Source: Ruminococcus sp. (GTDB taxonomy: Bacteria > Bacillota > Clostridia > Oscillospirales > Ruminococcaceae). From it: 42,545 bases of DNA. Below the pieces are notes generated by a model. That model was not told the origin of the DNA, ran no database searches, and saw only the letters and a program-made list of their open reading frames with translations. Below, piece after piece: positions 31,209 through 39,336 of this stretch (position 1 is the first letter of the stretch; every line of letters starts with the position of its first letter). Position numbers and translations under genes: made by a program. Where the stretch lies: the NCBI GenBank assembly GCA_017521805.1, contig JAFXDK010000083.1, positions 1 to 42,545 of the forward strand. The letters are read 5' to 3'.

Positions 31209-31820
31209 ATGTCAATGTATATTACTTGTTTAGACCTTGAGGGCGTACTCGTACCTGAAATATGGATAGCTTTTGCCGAAGCAACAGGCATTCCCGAGCT
31301 AAAAAAGACTACCCGTGACGAGCCTGATTACGATAAGCTTATGAATTACCGTATTGGTATATTAAAAGAGCACGGTCTCGGTCTTAAGGAGATTCAGGAA
31401 ACTATCGCAAAAATTGATCCCATGCCAGGCGCTAAGGAGTTCCTCGACGAGCTTCGTTCAATCTGCCAGACAATTATTATCAGTGATACTTTCACACAGT
31501 TTGCCGCACCCCTTATGGCAAAGCTCGGACAGCCCACAATCTTCTGCAACACACTTGAAGTAGCTGAAAACGGCGAAATCACAGGCTTTAAGATGAGATG
31601 TGAAAAATCAAAGCTTACAACAGTAAAGGCACTTCAGTCTATCGGATATGAGACTATTGCCAGCGGTGACAGCTTCAACGACCTCGGCATGATTCAGGCA
31701 AGCAAGGCAGGCTTCCTTTTCAGAAGCACAGAGCAGATTAAAAAGGATTATCCTCAGTTCCCTGCTTTTGAGACTTATGATGAGCTTCTTGCAGCAATTA
31801 AAGAGGCAATTAAGGATTAA
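31209..31820 (+). CDS. thrH: Phosphoserine phosphatase / homoserine phosphotransferase ThrH
   Basis: A 203-residue HAD-superfamily enzyme. CLDLEGVLVPEIWIAFAEATGI is the ThrH version of motif I (DLEG rather than DxDGT). TIIISDTF is motif II, KSKLTTV carries the motif III Lys, and ASGDSFNDLGM is motif IV. ThrH dephosphorylates phosphoserine and can transfer the phosphate to homoserine, linking serine and threonine synthesis. The preferred start is ATG at 31209, after GGAGG; an earlier in-frame ATG at 31194 overlaps that RBS. It is a single gene with promoter and terminator. Confidence 0.93.
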   Translation: MSMYITCLDLEGVLVPEIWIAFAEATGIPELKKTTRDEPDYDKLMNYRIGILKEHGLGLKEIQETIAKIDPMPGAKEFLDELRSICQTIIISDTFTQFAAPLMAKLGQPTIFCNTLEVAENGEITGFKMRCEKSKLTTVKALQSIGYETIASGDSFNDLGMIQASKAGFLFRSTEQIKKDYPQFPAFETYDELLAAIKEAIKD

Positions 31821-31828
31821 TTATAGAC

Positions 31829-31861
31829 AAAAACGCACGGATTCCACTCCGTGCGTTTTTT
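31829..31861 (+). terminator. Terminator of thrH
   Basis: AAAACGCACGGA and TCCGTGCGTTTTTT around a 6-base loop, 8 bp after the thrH stop. Confidence 0.92.
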
Positions 31862-32132
31862 AATAGCTATTTTGTGCAGAGCTGCCTTTAGCAATCCGCA
31901 ACCTTTTAAATAATCAGAAGTTATAACAGGTTGCAGAAAAAAATATAACAGTAAATTCTGTGATACATCTACAATTTTCATTGTTGATAATTAGGTAAAA
32001 CAGAGAAAATAAAAATTATTTTTCATTTTGCAACGTTTTTCCGTTGCAAAACGCCTCATTTTTGCCCTATTATGGAGGGGGTTTTAAAAAATCACAGATT
32101 TCTCTCCATGGAATTTTTATTGAGGTTCTCTA
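31862..32132. other. Intergenic region with two inverted repeats
   Basis: No coding frame is convincing here. TTTTGCAACG (32026-32035) pairs perfectly with CGTTGCAAAA (32042-32051) around a 6-base loop; read on the minus strand it lies downstream of the GH3 lipoprotein and may be its terminator, though the T-tract is poor. GCAACC (31898-31903) and GGTTGC (31929-31934) form a second, wider repeat. Confidence 0.5.
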
Positions 32133-33371
32133 TTAATCAAGCAATCCCATATCCCTTTTCTTTTCAAGAATACGGATAACGCTTTCGTCTATTCGCTCCT
32201 CTGTCAGTTCTCCTGATTCTATTGCCGCTTCAACTCCGTCAATTGCCACCCTTAAATCATTAGGCATAAGGATTATGTCAACTCCCGCTTTAATAGACAT
32301 TATCGCCGCTTCGTCGCTTGTATAAGTACTTGTTATTGCGCCCATTGCATGAGAATCGGAAATAATTATTCCCTCAAAATTCATTTTCTCTCTCAGCCAA
32401 TCAGTAACAACAACAGGCGATAAATCCGCAGGAAGATTGTCTCCGGCAGCAGAAACAATCTGATGTCCAACCATTACAAAATCAGCCCCTGCCTCAATTC
32501 CTCCTTTAAAAGCAGGAAATTCAGCAATTTCAAGCTGTTCAAGAGTTCTGTCAATTTCTACGGTAGTATAATGTGTATTTCCTGTACCTGCGCCAAGTCC
32601 CGGGAAATGTTTCAGAGTTGCGGCAATTTTGTGGGATTTCAGACCTTGTATCATAGCTGTGCACATATCTGAAACAACAATGGGGTCACTGCTGAAAATT
32701 CTGTTTCCAAGCTCGTTTGTTTCGCTGATGTTCACATCAGCAACAGGAGCAAAATTCACGTTGAATCCATAATCCGCAAGATATTCGCCAATTGTCCGCC
32801 CTGCCTCATATGTTGCGTTGTAATCGTTGAGCTTTCCGTATTCGCTCATATTGTCTACCGGAGTTTTCCACAGCATTTTCTGTACTCGTGTTACAGAACC
32901 GCCCTCCTCGTCAACAGCCTGAAACAGACCAATACCGTTATTGTACTCGTCTGCCATTTCCTGAGACTGACTGAGCAAATCCCGAAGCTGCTGGTCGTAG
33001 GTAATGTTAGCCTCAAAATATATAAATCCGCCTATGGGATATTCAGCATAGCAGTTTCTGTACCAATCGTCTACATATGTAAGAGTATCATAATAATATG
33101 TTGTCTTTTCGGGAACTGCCATGAACATCTGACATATCTTTTCATGCAGGCTCATATTCCTGAGTTTCCGCTCAACTTTCGGCGAAATATTGCTGTCACT
33201 CTCAGTTGCTTTCTCTGTTGCAGGCTCAGTTGTCTCCGCTTCTGTGGCAGGTTCGGTATCAGTAATTTCAGCCGCAGGAACGCTTACAGGCGAAAGCTCC
33301 ACATGCGTTTCCTCCTTGCATCCGCTTAACATCAAAGATAAAAGCAATACAGGCAAAAGTATTTTTTTCAA
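32133..33371 (-). CDS. GH3 family lipoprotein, probable beta-N-acetylglucosaminidase (NagZ-like)
   Basis: A 412-residue exported hydrolase. The N-terminus MKKILLPVLLLSLMLSGCKE has a lipobox (LSGC), so it is lipid-anchored outside the membrane; a Thr/Glu-rich linker follows. The catalytic GH3 barrel shows MSLHEKICQMFM, QAVDEEGGSVTRVQ, VNFAPVADVN, KHFPGLGAGTGNTHYTTVEI and FEGIIISDSHAMGA, with Asp339 the expected nucleophile. KHFPG...T.H is the NagZ dyad motif (Asp/His type), which favours N-acetyl-glucosaminidase over glucosidase. The start is TTG preceded by GGGGGAAA. It is the last gene of the LacI-DUF5662-GH3 operon. Confidence 0.88.
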   Translation of the reverse strand: MKKILLPVLLLSLMLSGCKEETHVELSPVSVPAAEITDTEPATEAETTEPATEKATESDSNISPKVERKLRNMSLHEKICQMFMAVPEKTTYYYDTLTYVDDWYRNCYAEYPIGGFIYFEANITYDQQLRDLLSQSQEMADEYNNGIGLFQAVDEEGGSVTRVQKMLWKTPVDNMSEYGKLNDYNATYEAGRTIGEYLADYGFNVNFAPVADVNISETNELGNRIFSSDPIVVSDMCTAMIQGLKSHKIAATLKHFPGLGAGTGNTHYTTVEIDRTLEQLEIAEFPAFKGGIEAGADFVMVGHQIVSAAGDNLPADLSPVVVTDWLREKMNFEGIIISDSHAMGAITSTYTSDEAAIMSIKAGVDIILMPNDLRVAIDGVEAAIESGELTEERIDESVIRILEKKRDMGLLD

Positions 33372-33400
33372 CGTATTTCCCCCATTTCGTTCAACATCAT

Positions 33401-33949
33401 TTACCCTTTTGAAGTTCTCTTTTTATTCTGTCGTCTTATATAGCGGAAAGCCTCCTTTTCCCCTTTTTCAGCAAGAAGCCGCAAAAGAAATTCAAGCTTT
33501 TTCGCTGTATCTGAATCAATAAATCTTGTACCATTTCCTTTGAGAAAATACTCAAGAGGACAGCTGTCGTTATAGTCTTTCTTTTTATATGTTTTCGATG
33601 CGGCAACCCTGTCGCAGAACATCTCGTAGATATACTCATCAGGCATACGCACAGGCATTATTTTTCCTGTTTTCATGGAATAATCTGTCCAGTACTCAAA
33701 ATGGTGACGATTTCTTCCCTTGTGATGAAGCCACGCTTTTGAATAGCCGCTGACTTCCCTTTCACGCTCATTTGGACTTCTCATACCCTGATAGTATTTC
33801 ACTCCTGATAAAAATTCTGTAGGTGAAAATTTTGATAAATCGTGAAGAAGCCCCCGTTTGATAATACCTGCCTTGAAGCAGTGTATCATAACCATATGTC
33901 TATGACACATAACTGTGCCGAGATGTCCGAAAAAGTTTTGAATAAGCAA
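33401..33949 (-). CDS. DUF5662-like protein
   Basis: A 182-residue soluble protein. HLGTVMCHRHMVMIHCFKAG, then GLLHDLSKFSPTEF, KYYQG, GYSKAWLHHKGRNRHHFEYW and MPDEYIYEMFCDRVAASKTY match the DUF5662 pattern: many His and Asp residues spaced as in HD-type metal sites (LLHDLSKF, then HHKGRNRHH). Function is unknown. The start is most likely TTG at 33949, nine bases after GGGAG. It lies between the LacI regulator (13 bp) and the GH3 lipoprotein (29 bp), so it shares their regulation. Confidence 0.75.
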   Translation of the reverse strand: MLIQNFFGHLGTVMCHRHMVMIHCFKAGIIKRGLLHDLSKFSPTEFLSGVKYYQGMRSPNEREREVSGYSKAWLHHKGRNRHHFEYWTDYSMKTGKIMPVRMPDEYIYEMFCDRVAASKTYKKKDYNDSCPLEYFLKGNGTRFIDSDTAKKLEFLLRLLAEKGEKEAFRYIRRQNKKRTSKG

Positions 33950-33962
33950 AATATCAGGCTCC

Positions 33963-34982
33963 CTATCTTATATCAAGAACGCTCTCTTTTTCAATCAGTC
34001 TTCCGCTGATTATGCGTCTTCCCTCGGAATATTCAGGATTTTCCAGTTTTTTCAGCATAAGGTTAACGGATACACCCGCCATTTTCACAAGGTCAACTTC
34101 CACTGTTGTAATAGCAGGAATACATATATTTGAAACTGTATAATTGTCGTATCCCACAACAGAAATATCCTCGGGAACGCGCACTCCCTTTGATTTAAGG
34201 GCGGATATTACTCTGAATGCTGTTTCGTCGCTGTTGCAGACAAAAGCTGTAGGCATCTCATTCGGAAAATCGATATGGTCAAAGAGGATTCCCATTTCGT
34301 CACGGTCCTCAAGAAGCCATTCTTTTCTGGATTCAAGCCCGTTTTCCATAAGGCATTTTCTGTAACCAAGATAGCGGTCATTGATACTGCTTGTAGTATT
34401 GAGAGAACCTACAAAACCAATGTTTTTATGACCTCTTTCAACAAGGTAATCAGTAAGCATATATCCCCCGTGGTAGCTGTCGGAGTTTACGGAATCCACA
34501 GTACAGCGATTTACATAAAAATCAACGAAAAGCAGCGGAATCTCTATCTTGCTCAGTTCCATTGCATATTCACGGCTCAACTGACCAATAACAATCGCGC
34601 CGTCAACACGCGCCTCTGTTACAGTAGGAGGCAGAATCAGCTTTTTCTCGTTTTCTCTTGTGATACACTCATACACCATAAGTACATTTGCAGCTGAAAG
34701 CTTATTGGAAATATTTGCAGTGAGCTCCCAGTAGAATGTACCCATAGAGCCTACAAAACGCTCAGAAGTAAGAATTGCAACGCTTTTTCCGATTTTTGGA
34801 AGCTCAGATTTTTTCTTTGCTCCTGTATTTGAAGGCTTATAACCCATTTCCTCAGCAGTTTCGCAAATCTGCTTTCTTACCTGCTCGCTTACGCCGTCCC
34901 TGCCTGCGAGAGCGTTTGAAACAGTTACAACGCTAACTCCCAGTTTTTCGGCGATATCAAGCATACGAACACCATTTTTCAT
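33963..34982 (-). CDS. LacI family transcriptional regulator
   Basis: A 339-residue repressor. The N-terminal helix-turn-helix is VRMLDIAEKLGVSVVTVSNA with the hinge helix AEEMGYKPSN. The effector domain resembles periplasmic sugar-binding proteins (VAILTSERFVGSMGTFYWEL, RGHKNIGFVGSLNTTSSIND, TAFVCNSDETAFRVISALKS, DISVVGYDNYTVSNICIPAI, TTVEVDLVKMAGVSVNLMLK). ATG at 34982 is preferred over the TTG at 35015 because AAAGGGTG lies 7 bp before it. It is the first gene of a three-gene operon with DUF5662 and a GH3 lipoprotein, so a role in amino-sugar or muropeptide use is inferred. Confidence 0.93.
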   Translation of the reverse strand: MKNGVRMLDIAEKLGVSVVTVSNALAGRDGVSEQVRKQICETAEEMGYKPSNTGAKKKSELPKIGKSVAILTSERFVGSMGTFYWELTANISNKLSAANVLMVYECITRENEKKLILPPTVTEARVDGAIVIGQLSREYAMELSKIEIPLLFVDFYVNRCTVDSVNSDSYHGGYMLTDYLVERGHKNIGFVGSLNTTSSINDRYLGYRKCLMENGLESRKEWLLEDRDEMGILFDHIDFPNEMPTAFVCNSDETAFRVISALKSKGVRVPEDISVVGYDNYTVSNICIPAITTVEVDLVKMAGVSVNLMLKKLENPEYSEGRRIISGRLIEKESVLDIR

Positions 34983-35057
34983 ACACAACACCCTTTGAAT
35001 TTTATTTTCTGCCAATTTTCATCGACATATTTTCTTATCGCTCATAAATTCCATTAA

Positions 35058-35086
35058 ATTATACCATATTTTAAGTAAAAAATAAA
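35058..35086 (-). promoter_or_regulatory. Promoter of the LacI-DUF5662-GH3 operon
   Basis: Minus strand TTTATT (35081-35086), 17 bp, TATAAT (35058-35063). The -35 box is weak. Confidence 0.5.
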
Positions 35087-35160
35087 GTGTTTTTCAAATT
35101 TTTGTTTATTTCGATAATTTCAACATTATATTGAGGATATATTATACAAAATAACTACAA

Positions 35161-35195
35161 TGCCGCATATATCCGCAAAACAGATATACACGGCA
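35161..35195 (-). terminator. Hairpin downstream of the 55-residue peptide gene
   Basis: TGCCG pairs with CGGCA and TATATC with GATATA around an A-rich loop (35161-35195). It lies about 40 bp past the stop of the small gene on the minus strand. The T-tract is weak, so this is a possible terminator only. Confidence 0.45.
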
Positions 35196-35232
35196 CCATT
35201 AACTTTATAAACCATCAATGAAGTTTTGTCGA

Positions 35233-35400
35233 TTAATTAGTTTTTGCTTTAGGCAGATATGGATAAAGCTCCTCGTATTCCTCCGATATGGTTTCGGGAG
35301 AATTGTTTGCCGGTATAAGTCCTGTCATATCTCCCCATGAAGCCGCAGGGCATACATATTCAATATCATTTGAATCAGGTTCTGTTATAGGAAAACTCAT
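35233..35400 (-). CDS. 55-residue acidic peptide, unknown
   Basis: A short gene starting at ATG 35400 after AAAGGA; an in-frame ATG at 35430 has no RBS. The product begins MSFPITEPDSNDIEYVCPAA, continues SWGDMTGLIPANNSPETI and ends EEYEELYPYLPKAKTN. It has one Cys, one Trp, strong acidity and no signal peptide or membrane helix, so it does not look like random sequence. No modification enzyme, transporter or protease lies next to it. Its leader carries two stable hairpins (35419-35438, 35460-35476). It is not recognised; a regulatory peptide or modified-peptide precursor is conceivable but unsupported. Confidence 0.6.
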   Translation of the reverse strand: MSFPITEPDSNDIEYVCPAASWGDMTGLIPANNSPETISEEYEELYPYLPKAKTN

Positions 35401-35418
35401 AATTCTAAACATCCTTTC

Positions 35419-35476
35419 TTTAACAAGCATGTTAAAGGCAACACCGTTTTTTCATCTTTCGCACAAGCTCTGTGCG
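35419..35476 (-). promoter_or_regulatory. Two hairpins in the leader of the 55-residue peptide gene
   Basis: CTTTAACA/TGTTAAAG with a 4-base loop (35419-35438) and CGCACA/TGTGCG with a 5-base loop (35460-35476). The first ends a few bases from the RBS and could expose or hide it. No clear promoter was seen further upstream. Confidence 0.5.
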
Positions 35477-35706
35477 GTATTGCCTAAATTTGTTTACAAT
35501 GATAGTATTTGTACATATCAACAGATAATACATCATTCTGACCGAAATTTATATATTAAATGAATTTAATATATATAAATTAGCAATAAATGGAAATATG
35601 ATTTTTACAGTTGTAAGATATGTTTCTGCTGAGTTTTTACCAATATATCGCGTTTTTTCTGCATTTTCCACCATATTATGTATTTTTATGTAATTTTTTC
35701 TATCAC
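35477..35706. other. AT-rich intergenic stretch with a long palindrome
   Basis: Non-coding. ATATATTAAAT (35551-35561) and ATTTAATATAT (35564-35574) form a perfect palindrome with a 2-base centre. Nothing else could be assigned. Confidence 0.5.
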
Positions 35707-35735
35707 TTGACATATTCATTTTATGATGATATAAT
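35707..35735 (+). promoter_or_regulatory. Promoter of the NDP-sugar epimerase/dehydratase gene
   Basis: TTGACA (35707-35712), 17 bp, TATAAT (35730-35735), a perfect consensus, about 185 bp before the start codon. Confidence 0.85.
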
Positions 35736-35741
35736 ATAAAC

Positions 35742-35920
35742 AGGCATTATTTTTTGTTGAAATATATGCATTTTTTTCAAAGTCGTATACCCTTTGGAGG
35801 AAAAACGCCGAATTATAATTGACGGATAAGAAATAAATGCAGAATCTGCAGCGTATTAAGCCCTCTCATCTCAGCTTATACGTCTGACATTGTGGATTCT
35901 ACATAAGAAGGAGAATTATA
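35742..35920 (+). promoter_or_regulatory. Long structured 5' leader
   Basis: From the predicted start point to the ATG there are about 180 non-coding bases. CGTATTAAG (35852-35860) pairs with CTTATACG (35875-35882), enclosed by AGAATC (35841-35846) with GATTCT (35895-35900), about 10 bases before the RBS GAAGGAG. Upstream, CCG-AATTATAATT-GACGG forms a smaller hairpin. It does not match a riboswitch class that could be recognised by eye. Confidence 0.5.
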
Positions 35921-37870
35921 ATGAAAAAGAAGCTTGCTGAATTCAGCGTCAGAAAAGTTCTTTTAGCCCTCGCTGACGCATTTATTGTGGTTTTCTCTGC
36001 CCTTGCATCAAATTACATAATTTCTTTTTTTGACGAGCCTCTTTCGTCAAAAAGTATGCTTGTTCCCATAATCACGGGTACGATTTGCTGCTTTGTTTTC
36101 CTTTTTGCTCTGGGTGCATACAGCAAAATGTGGAGATATGCTAAAAAACACGATTACTTATGCTGCATCGGCGGCACGACACTGGGTATACTTGCTGCCT
36201 GCGGTTTCCACTATCTTTCTACAGGAGATTATCTGAAGCTTAATTTCGTTATATGCCACTGTATTATGGCTATATGCGGCATTTGCCTTTTCCGCATGCT
36301 TTTCCGCACTGCTTTTATCGGTATTCAGCCAAAAGCAAAAAAGGACGAAAACTGCCCCCGTACTATGATAGTCGGCGGTGGACGTGCCTGCAGAATGATT
36401 CTTGATGAAATCAATAATTCCCTTGAACGCCCTTATGAAGCTGATAATCCTGCACTTAACTATAAGCCTGTTTGTATTATTGACGATGACAAAGCAAAAA
36501 TCGGCACATCAATTAATGGTGTGAAAATCGTGGGCAATACAAGTGAAATAATAAAATTTGCCAAGGAAATGGATATTGAACTAATTTTATTGGCAATTCC
36601 CTCCAGCATTGGCGATGAGCGTCAGCGAATTGTTGACCTCTGCACCGAAGCCAAAAGCAAGTTGAATGTTAAAGTTCGCATACTCCCATTTATAGGAAAT
36701 CTTATTTTTGACGACGGTATGACACTGCTCAAACAGATTCACGATATCAAAACAGAAGCCTTGCTTGGCAGACCTCCCATTGAATTTGATACTACTGAAA
36801 TCCGCAATTTCATTAACGGAAAAGTCTGCATGGTAACAGGCGGCGGCGGTTCTATCGGTTCGGAGCTTGTACGTCAGATTTCTAAATATACTCCTAAAAC
36901 TGTAATTATTGTCGATATCTACGAAAACAACGCCTACGATATCCAGCAGGAGCTTCGTATGGAATACGGCAGTGAGCTGAATCTTATTGTGCAGATTGCT
37001 TCAGTACGCGATTACAACCGCATGAATCAGATTTATTTCAAATATAAGCCGCAGGTTGTTTTCCATGCTGCTGCTCACAAGCACGTTCCGCTTATGGAAT
37101 CCTCACCTATGGAAGCTATCAAAAATAATATTATCGGAACTTTCAACACTGCTTCTCTCGCACAATTCCATAATGTTGAAAAGTTCGTTATGATTTCCAC
37201 CGATAAGGCTGTAAATCCTACAAACGTTATGGGTGCTTCAAAACGCTGCTGTGAAATGATTGTCCAATATCTTTCACAGGATAAGAACAGCAGAACAGAA
37301 TTTGTTACTACCCGTTTCGGAAATGTACTTGGCTCAAACGGCTCTGTAATTCCTCTTTTCAAGCGTCAGATTGAACAGGGAAAGCCTGTTACTGTTACAG
37401 ACCGAGAAATAATCAGATACTTCATGACTATACCCGAAGCTGTCAGCCTTGTAATGCAGGCAGCTGCAATCGCAAAAGGAGGAGAGATTTTCATTCTTGA
37501 TATGGGAAAACCTGTAAAAATTGTTACTCTTGCCGAAAATCTTATACGTCTTTATGGTAAGATTCCCTATGCAGAAGTTCCCATTGAGTTTATCGGTCTG
37601 CGTCCCGGTGAGAAAATCGAGGAGGAATTACTTACAAAAGAAGAAGGTCTCCGGAAAACTAAAAATGAGCTTATCTTTATCGGTAAACAGATTGAAATTG
37701 ATGAAGATACATTCCCTGAACGTCTGAGAACTCTTCGTGACGCAGCGGAAGAAAATGACAACGCAATCGCGGTAAAGGCGCTTCATGATATGGTGCCTAC
37801 TTTCACTACACCAGAAGAATTTAATAGTAAAGTTACAAAAAAAAATAACGAAAAAATACACTTAGCCTAA
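35921..37870 (+). CDS. Membrane-bound nucleoside-diphosphate-sugar epimerase/dehydratase (CapD/PglF-like)
   Basis: A 649-residue enzyme of surface-polysaccharide or glycan synthesis. The N-terminal region has four membrane helices (about 11-33, 45-66, 80-100 and 108-128). A CoA-binding-like Rossmann domain follows (TMIVGGGRACRMILDEI), then the SDR catalytic domain: CMVTGGGGSIGSELVRQI (NAD site, about 303-320), HAAAHKHVPLMESSP and MISTDKAVNPTNVMGASKR near 425-442. Relatives convert UDP-GlcNAc to a 4-keto-6-deoxy sugar; the TDKA version of the usual Ser/Tyr region is typical of these large membrane enzymes. GAAGGAG precedes ATG. It is transcribed alone from the promoter at 35707 through a long structured leader. 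It relates functionally to glmS and uppP in envelope synthesis. Confidence 0.93.
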   Translation: MKKKLAEFSVRKVLLALADAFIVVFSALASNYIISFFDEPLSSKSMLVPIITGTICCFVFLFALGAYSKMWRYAKKHDYLCCIGGTTLGILAACGFHYLSTGDYLKLNFVICHCIMAICGICLFRMLFRTAFIGIQPKAKKDENCPRTMIVGGGRACRMILDEINNSLERPYEADNPALNYKPVCIIDDDKAKIGTSINGVKIVGNTSEIIKFAKEMDIELILLAIPSSIGDERQRIVDLCTEAKSKLNVKVRILPFIGNLIFDDGMTLLKQIHDIKTEALLGRPPIEFDTTEIRNFINGKVCMVTGGGGSIGSELVRQISKYTPKTVIIVDIYENNAYDIQQELRMEYGSELNLIVQIASVRDYNRMNQIYFKYKPQVVFHAAAHKHVPLMESSPMEAIKNNIIGTFNTASLAQFHNVEKFVMISTDKAVNPTNVMGASKRCCEMIVQYLSQDKNSRTEFVTTRFGNVLGSNGSVIPLFKRQIEQGKPVTVTDREIIRYFMTIPEAVSLVMQAAAIAKGGEIFILDMGKPVKIVTLAENLIRLYGKIPYAEVPIEFIGLRPGEKIEEELLTKEEGLRKTKNELIFIGKQIEIDEDTFPERLRTLRDAAEENDNAIAVKALHDMVPTFTTPEEFNSKVTKKNNEKIHLA

Positions 37871-37895
37871 ATAATATATAACATATTTTCAGAAG

Positions 37896-37937
37896 AGTCA
37901 ACAAACCCGTTTATATAAGGTCTTTGCTGACTTTTTC
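37896..37937 (+). terminator. Terminator of the NDP-sugar enzyme gene
   Basis: AGTCAACAAACC pairs with GGTCTTTGCTGACT (two mismatches) and runs into TTTTTC. The sequence resembles the terminator at 39211-39258. Confidence 0.75.
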
Positions 37938-38144
37938 TGTTATGGTCACCTCTAAAACTTTCCCCATGGCAGTATTTTTATAAATCCTGCTCGTGTTCCG
38001 GTTTCAGAGATGCCCTTACATAATTAATGGAATCTTTAAAAATTAGACGAGAAAAAAAGAGTCTGCGATAATATGAAGATTCCGGATATAGAATGTGTAA
38101 TTGGGATAATTAATTATGAGCTTTTGGCTCAACTTGGAGGAACT
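37938..38144 (+). promoter_or_regulatory. Leader region of the first secreted dockerin-like gene
   Basis: Non-coding. A possible promoter is TTAGAC (38045-38050) with GATAAT (38069-38074), spacing 18. Just before the RBS, GAGC-TTTTG-GCTC (38118-38130) forms a small hairpin with the same arms as one in the leader of the paralogue at 39337. Confidence 0.4.
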
Positions 38145-39170
38145 ATGAGAACATTAAAAAACACTTTCGGATTTCTGCTTTGCTTATCAATAGCAAGCCT
38201 TTCATCCACACCGTTCAATGCCTGCGCTGTACCGCAAATATCCGATGAATCCTTACTTCTATCGGATACTGACTTCAGCAGAAGCACACGCTTTGGAACA
38301 TACTGCCATTACGAACAGAATAATTCCGACTCAGCATCTACCGGATATCGTAAAGTTATTTATGATGTTTACGCTAAATATGATACCGACACATTCGATA
38401 AGAGAGACTACATGAAAATTATATCTCCTTCATCAGGAATTATCAAATCTGTAAAAGGCAGAAAAAATAATTCTGACGGTTCATATATCTCGGCTGAAGT
38501 AATCGGTTTCGAACCTGCTCAGGTGGATTTTTTTCAGTTTGCTTTTCCTGTGAACGGAGTATACAGCTGTGATATCACTTCATCAACAGATACAACTGCA
38601 ACTGTTGAAATTGAAATCACAAATGCTATTGGTTATTCCAATTCATCAGACAAATCTGCTCCTGAACTTAACATAACAATCCCCAGTCTTTCTGAATACA
38701 AACCAGGAAAAAAAATAAATGTAAATATTGAAGCAAACGAGCTTTGTAAACTTGAAGTTGCCGGAAAAACCTACTCTTCATGTACAGGCGTTGACTTTAC
38801 CCTTTCCGCTGACGGAATATATACCGTAAAGGCAACAGATAAAAACGGTAATTTTGTAACAAAAGATTTCACTATTGATCTGATAAGCCGTTCTACAACA
38901 ACCACAACGAAAAAAACAACTACTGCCACAACTACAAAAATTGTTCCAACTCTTTCAGGTGACGCCAATATGGACGGTAAGATTACTATTGCCGATTCCA
39001 CTGCTATTCTCCAGTCACTTGGAAATCCTGACAAATACGGACTTTCAGCAAACGGTTATGCAAATGCAGACTGCTATAAACAAGGAGGCGGCGTTACTGC
39101 CAACGATGCCCTTGCAATTCAGATGTACGACGCTAAAGCTATTACATCGCTGCCTGTCTCAAATTTTTAA
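38145..39170 (+). CDS. Secreted protein with Ig-like domain and divergent dockerin
   Basis: A 341-residue exported protein. The start ATG at 38145 follows TTGGAGGAACT; the open frame extends upstream to 38073 without RBS. The signal peptide is MRTLKNTFGFLLCLSIASLS. Domain 1 (about 30-180) and an Ig-like domain (APELNITIPSLSEYKPGKKI, then TATDKNGNF-like strands, about 185-260) match the N-terminal parts of the next gene. A short Thr/Lys linker precedes the C-terminus. The first half of the C-terminal module is a good dockerin loop (GDANMDGKITIADSTAILQS); the second (ADCYKQGGGVTANDALAIQM) has a Gly-rich, Asp-poor loop unlike the DASDAS dockerins elsewhere in the window. It may bind a different cohesin. 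No enzyme domain is visible. Confidence 0.8.
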   Translation: MRTLKNTFGFLLCLSIASLSSTPFNACAVPQISDESLLLSDTDFSRSTRFGTYCHYEQNNSDSASTGYRKVIYDVYAKYDTDTFDKRDYMKIISPSSGIIKSVKGRKNNSDGSYISAEVIGFEPAQVDFFQFAFPVNGVYSCDITSSTDTTATVEIEITNAIGYSNSSDKSAPELNITIPSLSEYKPGKKINVNIEANELCKLEVAGKTYSSCTGVDFTLSADGIYTVKATDKNGNFVTKDFTIDLISRSTTTTTKKTTTATTTKIVPTLSGDANMDGKITIADSTAILQSLGNPDKYGLSANGYANADCYKQGGGVTANDALAIQMYDAKAITSLPVSNF

Positions 39171-39210
39171 GATATCATAAATATGTTTGATTCAAGATAA
39201 TATATTGTCA

Positions 39211-39258
39211 AAAAGTCAACAAAAGCAACCTTTATGGCGGTTTTTGTTGACTTTTTTT
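39211..39258 (+). terminator. Terminator of the 38145 gene
   Basis: AAAAGTCAACAAAA pairs with TTTTTGTTGACTTTT, followed by more T. The 3' arm and T-run also contain the -35 box of the next gene's promoter. Confidence 0.85.
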
Positions 39259-39275
39259 GTGAAATGTGATATAAT
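39247..39275 (+). promoter_or_regulatory. Promoter of the second secreted dockerin gene
   Basis: TTGACT (39247-39252), 17 bp, TATAAT (39270-39275). The -35 box is part of the preceding terminator stem, the same fused design as at glmS. A GAGC...GCTC hairpin (39309-39323) precedes the RBS. Confidence 0.75.
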
Positions 39276-39336
39276 TGCTTTATAAAAACATTTGGGGTAT
39301 TAATTTTTGAGCTAATTTTGCTCTGATGGAGGAATT

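Noticed and set aside
31510-31862. tRNA or small RNA gene near thrH
   Set aside because: Only a standard terminator hairpin is present; no cloverleaf could be folded by eye here or in other gaps.
35742-35920. Cyclic-di-GMP-I or other named riboswitch
   Set aside because: The conserved bases of the classes considered could not be aligned; only generic structure is claimed.
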